64,000 bases of DNA from Mugil cephalus (Eukaryota > Chordata > Actinopteri > Mugiliformes > Mugilidae). The position numbers were made by a program, and so were the translations under genes. The stretch spans positions 20,990,001-21,054,000 of the forward strand of contig NC_061773.1 of assembly GCF_022458985.1 (NCBI RefSeq). Reading direction: 5' to 3'. Shown in pieces: positions 20,258 to 31,200 of this stretch (the stretch's first letter is position 1; every line of letters starts with the position of its first letter). Below the pieces are notes generated by a model. The model was not told the DNA's origin. It searched no databases and saw only the letters and a list, made by a program, of their open reading frames with translations.

Positions 20258-22107
20258 ATGAAGGCCACTCGTGGGATGGAGCTGCCAGAAGACTTCTGGA
20301 TACCAATCGCTTTGGACACTAACAATATCACAGCACTTAGCCCCTTCCTGGTTCCCCAGGACCACTTGGGGAGTTCGGGCATCTTCTATGGCATGGCGAT
20401 ATTCATGTTGTTCCTATTTGTGGTTGGAACTGGGATTAACGCCCTCACCATTGCATGCACCATGAAATTCAAGAAGCTTCGATCCCACCTCAACTACATC
20501 CTGGTGAACTTGGCCATGGCGAACCTTCTTGTGGCCTGTGTGGGCTCCTTCACCGCCTGCTGCTCCTTTGCTTCAAGATATTTCATCTTTGGCCCACTTG
20601 CATGCAAGATTGAAGGTTTTGTGGCAACACTCGGAGGTAAGGTTTAAGCTGTACTCAGATATCAATTAGATGGGCAGAATTGAAAAGATCATTTATACTT
20701 ACGAAGGTCTGTCATTCCAGGCATGGTTAGCCTGTGGTCTCTAGCTGTGGTAGCTTTTGAAAGATGGCTGGTCATCTGCAAGCCACTTGGCAACTTTGCT
20801 TTCAAGCCGGATCATGCTTTAGCATGTTGTGGATTCACCTGGGTGTTTGCACTGATTGCCTCAGTTCCTCCGCTGGTCGGATGGAGCAGGTAAGTAAATA
20901 GAAGTCACACACTTGATCACAGCTGCTAAGGCAAGGCTGACAAGTCTGCTCAGAGTGCTTCTGATTACCTCTGAAGGTACATCCCAGAGGGCCTGCAGTG
21001 CTCCTGTGGACCAGACTGGTACACCACAGACAACAAATACAACAATGAATCTTATGTGATGTTCCTCTTCGCCTTCTGCTTTGCTGTTCCCTTCGCCACC
21101 ATCGTCTTCTGCTACTCACAGCTCCTCATTACACTGAAAATGGTGAGACAAAATGAAAAAGTAACTTTTAATGCAAAGCTTCATTTCATCAGCTTTGTTG
21201 AACTGTATAGTTGAGTGCATCTCATATTAGCTCGCATCAAATTAAAACTGCAGCAGTCTGTCAGTCTGTCACCTCACCTGCTTCTGCGAAATGACTTAGC
21301 TCATCCTGTGAGTCTGTATTTATAATGGCTGCAATACTGTGGCATTGGTAAAGACATGGCTCTAACAAGCAGGATTTCTAACATTAAAGCTATTAACTAT
21401 ACATATAACTATACTGGCATGTTTTTGACCTGAACCTCCGTCCTTTAACAGGCAGCGAAGGCTCAAGCTGAGTCAGCCTCCACCCAGAAGGCAGAGAGGG
21501 AAGTGACCAGGATGGTGGTCGTCATGGTGCTGGGCTTCCTGGTGTGCTGGATGCCTTACGCGTCGTTTGCTCTTTGGGTTGTCAACAACCGCGGGCAACC
21601 TTTCGACTTGAGAATGGCAACCATACCCGCCTGCTTCTCCAAGGCCTCCACAGTCTACAACCCAATCATCTACGTTGTCTTTAATAAACAAGTCAGTTGA
21701 AAAGTCCCTTTTAAGCCTTCTGTAAAGGATTCACTTTGTTGCTGTGGTGTGTGCATTAAGCAATATAAGGTCCCACCAACCCTTGGCAGCTCAATCTCAA
21801 ATTACATTTTCAACACTTCATTTTTCTGTGTGCATTACTTAACAGTGTGTGTGCTGATAAAGATAAGTGAGGGATACACATAATCATAAGCAGCTAGATG
21901 CCAGGCATGAGAGAGACTGATTTTTTTTTTGTTTGTTTGTTAATGATTAACTGTCATACAAATTCAGTGTAACTAACATTCAGTGATATTTTGTTTCCTT
22001 TCCAGTTCCGTTCGTGCATGCTGGCGATGCTGGGGATGGGCACCGGCGAGGAGGAAACCTCAACAACACAATCAGTAACCGAAGTCTCCAAAGTTGGGCC
22101 TGCTTAG
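20258..22107 (+). CDS. sws2a: Short-wave-sensitive 2 cone opsin, SWS2A type, copy 2
   Basis: Second intact SWS2A blue pigment gene. Exons 20258-20636, 20721-20889, 20977-21142, 21452-21691, 22006-22107: 1056 bp, 351 aa, with exon lengths identical to copy 1. K296 (FSKAST), E113, ERW and NPIIY are intact. Tuning sites read A94, A109, V116, W265, A269, A292, so it should absorb at somewhat shorter wavelength than copy 1 at site 269. The last 177 bp of exon 1 plus the start of intron 1 nearly match copy 1, while the first 210 bp are clearly diverged; 102 bp of exon 4 are identical to the SWS2B gene. Both suggest gene conversion. Exon 4 ends CAA before a GTCAGT donor, where copy 1 and SWS2B end CAG. 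AATAAA at 22160-22165. Confidence 0.95.
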
Positions 22108-22213
22108 GATGCACATGTACACTTTCTATGCTACAACTGGTTTGAAGATTGTAAATAACAATAAATGTGCATGCGCTTTATCATATGAAATGTGTTGCAA
22201 TTTCAAAAAGAGG

Positions 22214-22244
<31 letters not shown>

Positions 22245-23075
22245 ACCTGAAAAAAAATAAAATGTAAAAAAAATAGTCTGTGTATTTTTCAAGTTGCAAA
22301 ATAAATAAATCTGCTGAATCCAGTCTACATTTTCCTTAAGGTTTTTGTATGCCATGTGTTCGCACTGACAAAAAAAATGGTGGTACAAAAGCTGTGGTGA
22401 CAGCAAGCTTATCTTTATGATATTATTTGGTCCCTGTATGAGTTTGTTTTAATTCATTTCAGTTGAGGCCACATGTTCTTTTTTTTTATTCATGTGTTTA
22501 GCAAAGAATACACTACCACAGACTTCAAGGATAGATGGGCTGGATGAGACCAAAAACATCTAAAATGTTGTGAAAGACCAGTACGAGGACATCATAGACT
22601 GGACACAAAAAACTTTGAAATCAGTCTGAGTCAGAAAAGTATCTGAAGCACACAACATGAACACAGTAAAACTCAGTGGAGGCATGTACAGCGTGACACA
22701 TGGGCATCCTCGGGGTGAAAGAATACAGAGGGGGCTCGATGAAGTTTACTCATCTCAAACAATGACCTAAAACATGACGTGAAAACAGGGTGTGAAACTG
22801 AAATATTCTGCAACAATCCAGTAGATCTCAACCTGATCAAGCAGCGGGTCATCTGCTGAAGACAAAGGGAAATGCAGAAAGACCCATGGCGAGGAGAAAA
22901 CTCATTCTTTAGTCATATCCATGGGTTTCAGACTTCACACAGACTTCATTACCTGCAAAGACAAAGTCTTAAAACTGAACGTTCTATTAATAATTAATTT
23001 CCCCGGTTATAAATGGGAAAACCCGAAAATAGGGGACTGTGTATAATAAAGGAACATAATTTAAAAAAAAATTAA
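22108..23075. other. Intergenic, partly repetitive
   Basis: The 3' flank of SWS2A copy 2 includes a TA microsatellite at 22214-22244. From about 22500 to 22950 the sequence looks like a degraded dispersed repeat, possibly a DNA-transposon remnant, but I could not place the family. No gene recognised. Confidence 0.4.
22214..22244. repeat. TA microsatellite
   Basis: Interrupted (TA)n about 50 bp after the SWS2A copy 2 polyadenylation signal. Confidence 0.85.
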
Positions 23076-23665
23076 ATGAGGACAAGACAGAATGCAGCGT
23101 CTCTCTCAGCTAGATTTGCTGTCATGCCTCCAGCCTCCAGTCAAACTGCACGAAATTTGGGAGTGATTATTGACAGTGTCATGAAATTAAAGTATTCACT
23201 CCATTGGCTTCAAATCCATTTTATAATTGATTTTAAACATGTAGTGTTTTTTTCAGCTCATCACAGCAAGCTTTTTCAGCTTAACGGCTTATGGCCTATC
23301 TTATTTATCCGAGATGATAACTGTTTGTGTCTAACCAGCTTTTGCTTGAAGAGATCAGGTCAAAGCTGAAATACTGGGGAGATCGAACGTTCTCAGTTTA
23401 TCCAGCGAAGGCTGTGGAATAAGCTCCACACTGACGTGCGTCTTATTACTGACTGGGCCTTTTTAAATCTAAACTTAAAACTCTTCTATTTAGAAAGGTT
23501 TTTAGTACCCAGTAGTGAGGTGACACTTTACTAATTTTTAATTTTTTATCATATTTTATTTTACTTTTGATCTTCTTTTTATTGTTTTTATTAGGTTTAT
23601 TTTTTATTGTTCCTTTACTCATGTACTCGTTTTCTGGTGCGTTTTTCTTAGAATGTGGATGTGAA
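23076..23665 (+). mobile_element. LINE remnant, L2-like ORF2 C-terminus and 3' end
   Basis: The stretch 23130-23500 carries recognisable but frame-broken pieces of an L2/CR1-type ORF2 C-terminus: a SQTARNLGVIIDS segment, then LHWLQ..FIIDFK, then GDRTFSV, then FKSKLKTLLFRKVF. An AT-rich 3' part ends near a CAAATAAAAG signal at 23670-23680. It is old and decayed. Confidence 0.6.
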
Positions 23666-23994
23666 TTCCCACAAATAAAAGCTGAGAGTCTGGATTTTGC
23701 CCACATATACACTGTATATTATATAACTGGAGACTGAATTTATTTGGGTAAACTACTAAAATGAAAAACCTTAGTGTTAGTGACTTTTACAGAACCCAGA
23801 GCAAACACCGAAGGAAAGGTGGCAAGAAAAATTTCCATTTTAACTGAAAGAAACGTTTAAACTCAGCTCATACGGGGCTAAGCCGTCTGCTTTAGGCAGT
23901 CTGGGTAGAGAGACGGAAAACATGGGAGAAAGACGCAGGGAAGGAGAAGAGGAGACGAACAAGAAGCAAGTTGATAATTTCATTGATCCACTGT

Positions 23995-24235
23995 TCAGGC
24001 ACAACATTATGACCACCTTCCTAATATTGGGTAGTTCTCCCTTGTGCCTCCAAAACACTTCTGACTCATCAGAGAATGGACATGGGTCTTCTGAGGGTGT
24101 CCTGTGGTGTCTGGCTACAGGATGTTGTTAGTGGGGGAAGGAGGGGGGCCTCTGTGGATCATCCCACAGATACTTGATCAATTTGGGATCTAGTGAATTT
24201 GGAGGCACGTCAACACCTTGTGCTGTTTTTCATGT
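23995..24235 (+). repeat. Teleost dispersed repeat, family unresolved
   Basis: The segment with GGCACAACATTATGACCACC and, later, GATCTAGTGAATTTGGAGGC matches a repeat I recognise as common in teleost genomes. I cannot assign its class with certainty. Confidence 0.45.
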
Positions 24236-24274
24236 TTTTTTTTTTTAGTTGTTCCTAAAGCATTTGTGTGTGTG

Positions 24275-24606
24275 TATAAGCGGGTGGTACATAGGTTGGG
24301 AAAAGGGGATTTCAGTGCAGTGATGGCGGTTTGATAAAAAGTTTTCCAGGTTTGAGTCCGCCTTCGGCCTTTCTGGGTGGAGTTTGCATGTGTTCACGTG
24401 TGTTTTCTCTGGGTACTCTGGCTTCCTCCCACCTCTAATTGTTACTCTAAATTGGCCCTAGGTGTGAAAGTGAGCACGAGTACTGCGATAGACTGGTGAC
24501 CTGTCCAGGGTGTGCCCCACCTCTCGCCCGATGTCAGCTGGGATAGGCTCCAGCAACCCCTGCGACCCTAGTGAGGATTAAGCGGTAGAAGATGAGATGC
24601 AATGAG
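24275..24606 (+). mobile_element. Degenerate tRNA-derived SINE with L2-type 3' tail
   Basis: A B-box-like GGTTTGAGTCC occurs near 24350. It is followed by the very common fish block TTTCTGGGTGGAGTTTGCAT, GGCTTCCTCCCACC, GACTGGTGACCTGTCCAGGG and TCAGCTGGGATAGGCTCCAG, and by a GAGGATTAAGCGG tail leading into a GATGAGATG run. Confidence 0.6.
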
Positions 24607-25062
24607 GAGAGTTAATTTGTCCCCTCACACCCCCACCATGGACTGTTCTCCCTGCTGCCCTCTGGAAAGAGATTCCGCAGCATCCGATGCAGGTCAACCA
24701 GTTCTGCAACAGCTTTCCCCCCTTGACATCAGACTGTTGAACTGTTGAACTGCTGAACTCTTAACTGGACTTAAACTCTTGCCACTTGGACTCTGCTCAA
24801 CACTGTGCATGTACATAACTGAAGATACTTTCTTTTTTTTACTGTCATTTTCTGCACCAATATTTTGCACTGTTAAACATTTTTAAACATATTTTTGCAC
24901 CATGATACATGTCATCCTATACATCTACATGACTTTTTATCTTCTTTTTATTGTTATCTTATTGTAATTTTATTACATTGTCCTGAGCCGTATGCAACGA
25001 AATTTCGTTCTGTATACACCCTGTGCATACAAAATGACAATAAAGTTAGTCCAAGTCTAAAA
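24607..25062 (+). mobile_element. LINE 3' end with polyadenylation signal
   Basis: The block begins with GGACTGTTCTCCCTGCTGCC and CATCAGACTGTTGAACTG, passes through an AT-rich 3' UTR with ATGCAACGAAATTTCGTTCT, and ends AATGACAATAAAGTTAGTCC AAGTCTAA. That is the usual 3' end of a teleost non-LTR element. It abuts the preceding SINE, so this is a nested or adjacent insertion site. Confidence 0.6.
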
Positions 25063-25980
25063 TGGTTGCTATTTCTTAAGGTCTCATAGGATATTTTATT
25101 TTTGTTTATCCACTTGAATTAAACCTGAAAGTCTACTCTTTTTTTTTCATATCTATGACTTTTCCTAATTTGATGGGGACAACTGGTCAAGCATAAAATT
25201 ATCATGATGATATTTTTTGAATGCATCGCGTCTGCCTTGTCGTTGAAGTGAGCAGAGAGAATCATTTTCCATTTTTGGTGCTAACATGACATGATGAAGG
25301 GGGGTAAAACAATATCCTCATGCAAACTTTCCTGCACCATGGGCATGAAGTGTATGTGTGACCTACTGAACTCACACCTGCAGAAGTAGAACTGATATTT
25401 CCTGCGCTGTGGAGGGCGGGGTATCCCCACAAGGACATAGTTCATGCAAACATAAGTTCTGGATAATTTGGAATGTGCAAGTCTAAAAGTGAAAGTTTGA
25501 GCTGATGGTGGCACTAGAGGGAAAGGCCATATCGTCCCCAAAAACACCGGGGTCCATACTCTTGCGGTCGTTAATGTTGTCAGTAAATTTGAGAAGATTA
25601 GGATGAAAACTTTACAAAATGCATTCATTCTAATTTGAAAGTTTGCCCTGATGGTGGCACTAGAGGGACGGTCAGCTCGCTGGTGTCAAGGGGTTATTTA
25701 TGTATGCAGGCTGTCGGTGCATTAGCAAGAGACGTAAAGTAAACCAGCACAACCTTGATTACAGAGAATGCATGTATAACACTGACCTGGACATTCCTGA
25801 TGTTCAGATTATGCGCTTCACAAACACAGGCTGCTAACATGGGATGGTACTAGATAATCCTTGTCAGATCTGGTATTTACATACTAATCTCTGAACTAAT
25901 TCAGGGTTGACTCACGTTGTTATGGGAAAGCCGTAAATCCCGTCCTTGAGCCAATTAAGCTGAGCCACGAGTAATATCCA
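25063..25980. repeat. Intergenic with two related repeat fragments
   Basis: Two segments, near 25500-25530 and 25640-25705, share GAAAGTTTG..CTGATGGTGG and CACTAGAGGGA. The second continues GACGGTCAGCTCGCTGGTGT and GGGGTTATTTATGTA, closely matching the interior of the TIR element at 53731-53917. No gene recognised. Confidence 0.5.
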
Positions 25981-26173
25981 AAGTTCCTATAAATGCAGCT
26001 TTAACTCCATCAGAGAGATGCAAACTTCCGTTCGAGTCAGTCGGTCAAAAACCATGAAAGCTGTTAGTCCAGTGTAAAGTTAGGCGCAACTTATTTGCAG
26101 TCTTGGTAAATTGCATCATTTAATGACTTTTTAGACAGTGCTTATATATTTGTTTTGACGCAACCAGAGAAAA
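25900..26173 (+). promoter_or_regulatory. Promoter of SWS2B
   Basis: TATAAA at 25988-25993, 186 bp before the ATG, preceded by GAGCCAATTAAGCTGAG and GTAAATCCCG, which include homeodomain-like cores. Confidence 0.55.
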
Positions 26174-28271
26174 ATGAGGGGTAATCGTGAAGTGGAGTTT
26201 CAGGAGGATTTCTACATCCCTGTCCCTCTGGACACCAACAACATAACAAGCCTCAGTCCGTTCCTGGTTCCCCAGGACCATTTAGGGAGCCGGGGGCTCT
26301 TTTATTCAATGTCAGCATTTATGTTTTTCTTGTTTGCGGCTGGCACATTCATTAACGTCCTCACTATTGCATGTACTGTTCAAAACAAGAAGCTGCGGTC
26401 TCATCTGAACTACATCCTGGTGAACTTGGCCGTGGCGAACCTTCTTGTCGCCGCTGTGGGCTCCTTCACCTGCTTCTACTGCTTTGCCTTCAGATACATG
26501 ATTCTTGGTCCGCTGGGGTGCAAGATTGAAGGATTTACAGCAACTCTTGGTGGTAAGGACGATAATTGTTTGGTAATCTACAGGTCTATCAGAGAGACTT
26601 TAATATATCTTTATTATGCTTATGTAAAAACTGCAAGCCTGCTCTTGAATCTTATTTTTAAGTGCAAAAAAGAAAAGCTTAATATTACTACTAACAGTAT
26701 ATAAACAGACTATTTCTTCCACACAATGGTTTAATGAATGCTGATTTATTTACAAAATATAGGTAGTGAGTTAGTGTCCAAGAGTGGCGACTAATTTATA
26801 ACTTGGCCAAATGCGATTAAATGGAAGCCAACGGCTGCAGTTTAGTTTATGCTGATATTTAAACCTCTATTGCAAATATGCACTAACCTAAGGTGGAAGG
26901 GAACTGCGGTGCAGTGTTTTACTATTGCATTTGTCTTGTTCCAGGCATGGTGAGCCTATGGTCTCTTGCCGTGATAGCATTTGAGAGATGGCTGGTGGTT
27001 TGCAAACCGCTCGGGAACTTTGCCTTCAAGTCCCAACATGCCATAGCCTGCTGTGCAATAACTTGGGTTTTTGCTTTGGCCGCTGCTCTTCCTCCTCTGG
27101 TGGGATGGAGTAGGTTAGTACATACTTACTCTAATGGACATTTATTTTCTGCTAAAACTAGCAGCCTCAACTCTCTTGTCTAGGGATAGTGAGCAATATA
27201 TTTCACCCCAGTCCAGTTTCCTCTACGTTAAACGATGAGATGTAGAGTAGTGACCCGTTGTCGTTCTCCACAGGTACATCCCAGAGGGTATGCAGTGCTC
27301 CTGTGGACCGGACTGGTACACCACAGGCAACAAATTCAACACAGAATCTTATGTGATGTTTCTCTTCGGCTTCTGCTTCGCTGTCCCTTTCTCTACCATC
27401 GTCTTCTGCTACTCACAGCTGCTTTTAATGCTGAAATCGGTATTCACTGCGTGCCGTCACAAACATATTTTGGGGCAATGACTCTGCGCATTTTATTGTT
27501 TTTCGAAAATTGATGGATATGAGTAAATACAGGCAAGATGAATCCTATAAAGGAAGGGCCCAAGAAAAAAGTTTGAAGGTTTAAAACTTGAATAAGTTTA
27601 ATGTTAACACCAAGTCCGACCGTCTCTCTATGTCAACAGGCAGCGAAGGCTCAAGCTGAGTCAGCCTCCACCCAGAAGGCAGAGAGGGAAGTGACCAGGA
27701 TGGTGGTCGTCATGGTGCTGGGCTTCCTGGTGTGCTACCTGCCTTATGCCACCTTTGCTCTTTGGATTGTCAACAACCGCGGGCAGCCGTTCGACCTGAG
27801 ACTGGCAACCATACCCTCCTGTGTCTCAAAGGCCTCCACAGTCTACAACCCAATCATCTACATCCTCCTCAATAAGCAGGTGGGCCAATTTCTAAATGAA
27901 TTAAATGCCTGTTTACAAGCAGGAGATTGACTCTGCGATGCTAATTAACCGAAGCACTTCTAAATCTGTGACAAACAAGTAACAAATCATTGATTGACAA
28001 GGCCATTGCTGCCCTCTCATGGTGGCTTTCAGAAAATACAATTTGGATTTGAATTGGAGTATCTGGTTTACAGATACCACACTCGCAGTTACAGTCACTT
28101 GTGCATTTTCCGTCCTAATTTGAGGGGTTCACCTACCAATGTGGTCATGATCGTTTCCTCTTTCAGTTCCGCTCATGCATAAGGAAGATGTTGGGGATGA
28201 GTGGAGGCGACGATGAGGATTCATCAACAACTCAGTCAGTCACGGAAGTCTCTAAAGTCGGACCTGCTTAG
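26174..28271 (+). CDS. sws2b: Short-wave-sensitive 2 cone opsin, SWS2B type (violet)
   Basis: Violet-shifted SWS2 cone pigment. Exons 26174-26552, 26945-27113, 27274-27439, 27640-27879, 28167-28271: 1059 bp, 352 aa. E113, ERW, K296 (VSKAST) and NPIIY are intact. Tuning sites differ from both SWS2A copies at several positions: C94 for A, G109 for A, T116 for V, Y265 for W, S292 for A. Changes at 94, 116, 265 and 292 are known blue-shifting positions in SWS2 pigments, so a violet peak is inferred. The exon 4 start (102 bp including the acceptor) is identical to SWS2A copy 2 up to codon 264. AATAAA at 28427-28432. It sits between SWS2A and LWS, as in other percomorphs. Confidence 0.95.
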
Positions 28272-28432
28272 GCTTTTCACCCTTAATTTTGACGGAAACA
28301 ACGCTGATTATACTGATGAAATACAGATGATGAAATATTGTTTTTATTATACTTACAGATAAAGAGTTTTATGCAAAGAAAAAATGTTTTAAAAAAAAAT
28401 TATTAAACTGCAAATATGGAGAAACAAATAAA

Positions 28433-30900
28433 TGATTCCAGGCAAGAGGCGACTGTTTGTGTCTGCATGGGACAGTGAACATGAAACAAATGCATTTCAT
28501 TTAATCTTGTGTTCTTAGTCCTTCAATATTTTTCTTTTCAAAGAATAAAGATTCACGTCACTGGAACCGCATTTTGGTAGTAGTATTAGAAACGTGTCAA
28601 GACTCACGAAAATATACTTTTTCCTGTAAATACACATATGTACATACATGCTGTAGTGCAAAAGATATCCAATAAACAGCTTCACACTTGCCTGAGGAAC
28701 AGTTACTGAGTACGTGGACGAACACCGTGGGCAGCCATCCGGGATGAGTTTATAAAATAATCGGGCTTGCGAATTTAATAGGATTTACTTAAATGGGTAA
28801 ATGGGACACCCACATATACAGATTCATTGTCTTGGAGTTTCTTCAAAATGCTAAATGTATGTCCAAGACATTTTCAATTTTCAAAACTTCAACAGCTTCA
28901 AAAAGGATCCGCGGCAATTTTGTGTTTTAAGCACATACATGCATGAAATCCAAAATTGAGGCAAACACAGACAGACTTAACGGTTGATACTCTGACAGTG
29001 GAAAGAATTTTAAAATATTTGTTTTCGCTATTTTCAGTTTGTTAAAAGTATGTATAACTCTACAGCTTCGCGCAAATCAAAGCGATAATTTGCGAATGCA
29101 GTCAATTAAAGCAGACGTGTTCAGCGCGGGGCCAGCAGATGGCGCTAGAAGGTGCGCCTTCGCCTTTACACTGTCACCGCAGATTAGATTAGAATCTATT
29201 TCAGTGTCACTGGGCAGAGTACAGGTATACAAACAATTAAACACAGTTAGCATCTAACCAGATGGGCAAAGAAAGCATTATTTACAGCAAGTGCAGATCT
29301 ATGCTGAGATGACAGAACTTGTCCTACAGTTTCTATACAGAAGTGTGTAGAGTTGTTATGTACAGAATGTGCAGGGTTAACAGATTTTTTTTTTTTTTTT
29401 ACAGTATATTTACAGAATATGGACAATATATACATGACTGACATTGTGTAAAACGTTTAGATAGATAGTTGAGAATTAAGCATGCATGATCCTGCACAAT
29501 TCTGATTCTGCACTATTGACAGTAGGAATACATGATATACAGTATATAATATACAGATTACAAACAGTATGTACATTGTTGACAGTAGACAACACAGCAC
29601 TGCAGACACTTTTATGTAGAAGTCGTGTCATTTAGTGGGAAAACAATGGTCAGTGGAAATATGATCTTATTTTTTTTATATAGTGTCCTTCTACTTGTTG
29701 GTACTGAAAGTGCTTTAGAGTCAGTGACACATCTACACATTCACAAAGACTCTCGAGGACTCTTCAGCATGTGACTCAAAAACACATATCTAGGCAAAGG
29801 GACAAGAAAAAAACTGCACAAATGTTACTGTACAGCTATCAAATGTCCACCAGCGTAGTTCATCCTTTCCAGTGTTACAATACAAAAGATTAAAGAGGGT
29901 TAGCTTAATAGGATTGACTGTCACATATCTGTGTAGCCGGCTGCACAAAGTCCTGTGACTGCATCAACAAGACCCACACAATAGAAAAAAAAGGGGGCAT
30001 GCCTTACTTATTTAGGTAGTAGCAAAGTCAAATTTTAAGAAGTCATTTTCTAAAGCAGCTGTTACATGCACAGAATGACATAAATACAGTTACATACAAT
30101 ACATACATACAATAAATCAGACATTTCATCCGTTGTATCTTACCCGTGCTGCAGGACAAAAACAAAGGAAAACAAGAAGATTCGTGTTCTGTAAACGCTT
30201 GTCCTGTAGAGTGTCGCGGGGGGTGTTGCTGAAGCCCATCCCAGCTGTCATCGGGCGAGACGCTGGGTGCACCCTGGACAGGTCGCCAGTCTATCGCAGG
30301 GCACAAGAAGATTCTGGTCATTCAATTACAGACCGCAAGCAAATTAGGATTATATTACCTGATGTGAAGTGAACACAAGACCATATGAACGGCAAAGGTG
30401 TATTGAGTTCACATCACACCAGTGTATGTATTTGCAGACCACCTGCTGGACAGAGAATGAAAGAACCAGACCTTCATCCCTGGTCATGGCGGTTACTGAG
30501 ATCCCCGTCGGAAGTCGGGAGCAAATCCGAGTCCTGCTAGTAGTGAACTTTTACCAAACACGAATAGTTCAGAACTAGCGGAATTCCAGACCTACCCTCG
30601 ATACATCATAGCACGACACAAGAGAGGCTTAAAAAAATATCTTTGATCCACTCCACTTCTTGGATGATCTGTAAATTTACATTAACCGAGACCTCAAAAA
30701 CTTGTCCTACTTAACTTCACACATTTGAAAAACACCATTATTGACATGAACACATGTTTGGAAATAGTGAAAAATAGAAGAAAAGTTTACACATTCTCTC
30801 AGTTTGTGAGTCCTATCCTCTTCTTGATGTGAAGTCCAGATCCCACGTGGAAATCTGTGAGCGAGCTTCCAATGCAATGCAAGAAGTGGCCGTGATAAAA
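28433..30900. other. SWS2B-LWS intergenic, left part, repeat-bearing
   Basis: No gene recognised. From 29165 to about 29600 an AGATTAGATTAGAATC start followed by many ACAGTATAT-like words looks like a LINE tail in minus orientation. At 30205-30310 a piece of the L2-tailed SINE lies in minus orientation (CCAGCTGTCATCGGGCGAGA, then TGGACAGGTCGCCAGTCTAT). Confidence 0.45.
30205..30310 (-). mobile_element. SINE/L2 tail fragment
   Basis: The reverse complement matches the 3' half of the element at 24480-24560 (ATAGACTGGCGACCTGTCCA, GGGATGGGCTTCAGCA), so it is the same repeat family in the opposite orientation. Confidence 0.6.
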
Positions 30901-30949
30901 AACACACAATCACAGCATTAAGCAGCTTTAATTACACTTAGGTTTCTCC

Positions 30950-31200
30950 TAAAGTGAACTGTCATTCCGGAGAGATTAAAGTGTTACGGAGCGGGCATGC
31001 CAAAAGTAATTACTCTGTGTTAATCTCTTTTGAGGCGGAACCTTGGTTGTCCGTATAATCTGCTTTGGTTGTCTGGGATGTTAAAAGTCTTCACCTGCAT
31101 TTTACTAGGTCAAACTGCTCTGATGGTTGCCACTAAGAAGGGAGAAACTGCTAAAATATACTTGCTATCGTTAAGCAAGAACACCGATCCTTTATCAAGT
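30950..31200. promoter_or_regulatory. Candidate LWS control element A (upstream)
   Basis: Begins AAAGTGAACTGTCATTCCGG then AGAGATTAAAG, with TTAATCTC and ATAATCTG further on, and CACCTGCATT near 31092. It aligns over about 200 bp with element C downstream of LWS and over about 30 bp with element B. GATTA/TAATC cores are the OTX/CRX recognition core. It lies 3.5 kb upstream of the LWS start, the side where zebrafish carries its LWS-activating region. Confidence 0.55.

Noticed and set aside
17511-22107. Assembly artefact duplicating one SWS2A gene
   Set aside because: The introns, promoters, 5' halves of exon 1 and 3' UTRs are clearly different, so these are two real genes with conversion tracts.
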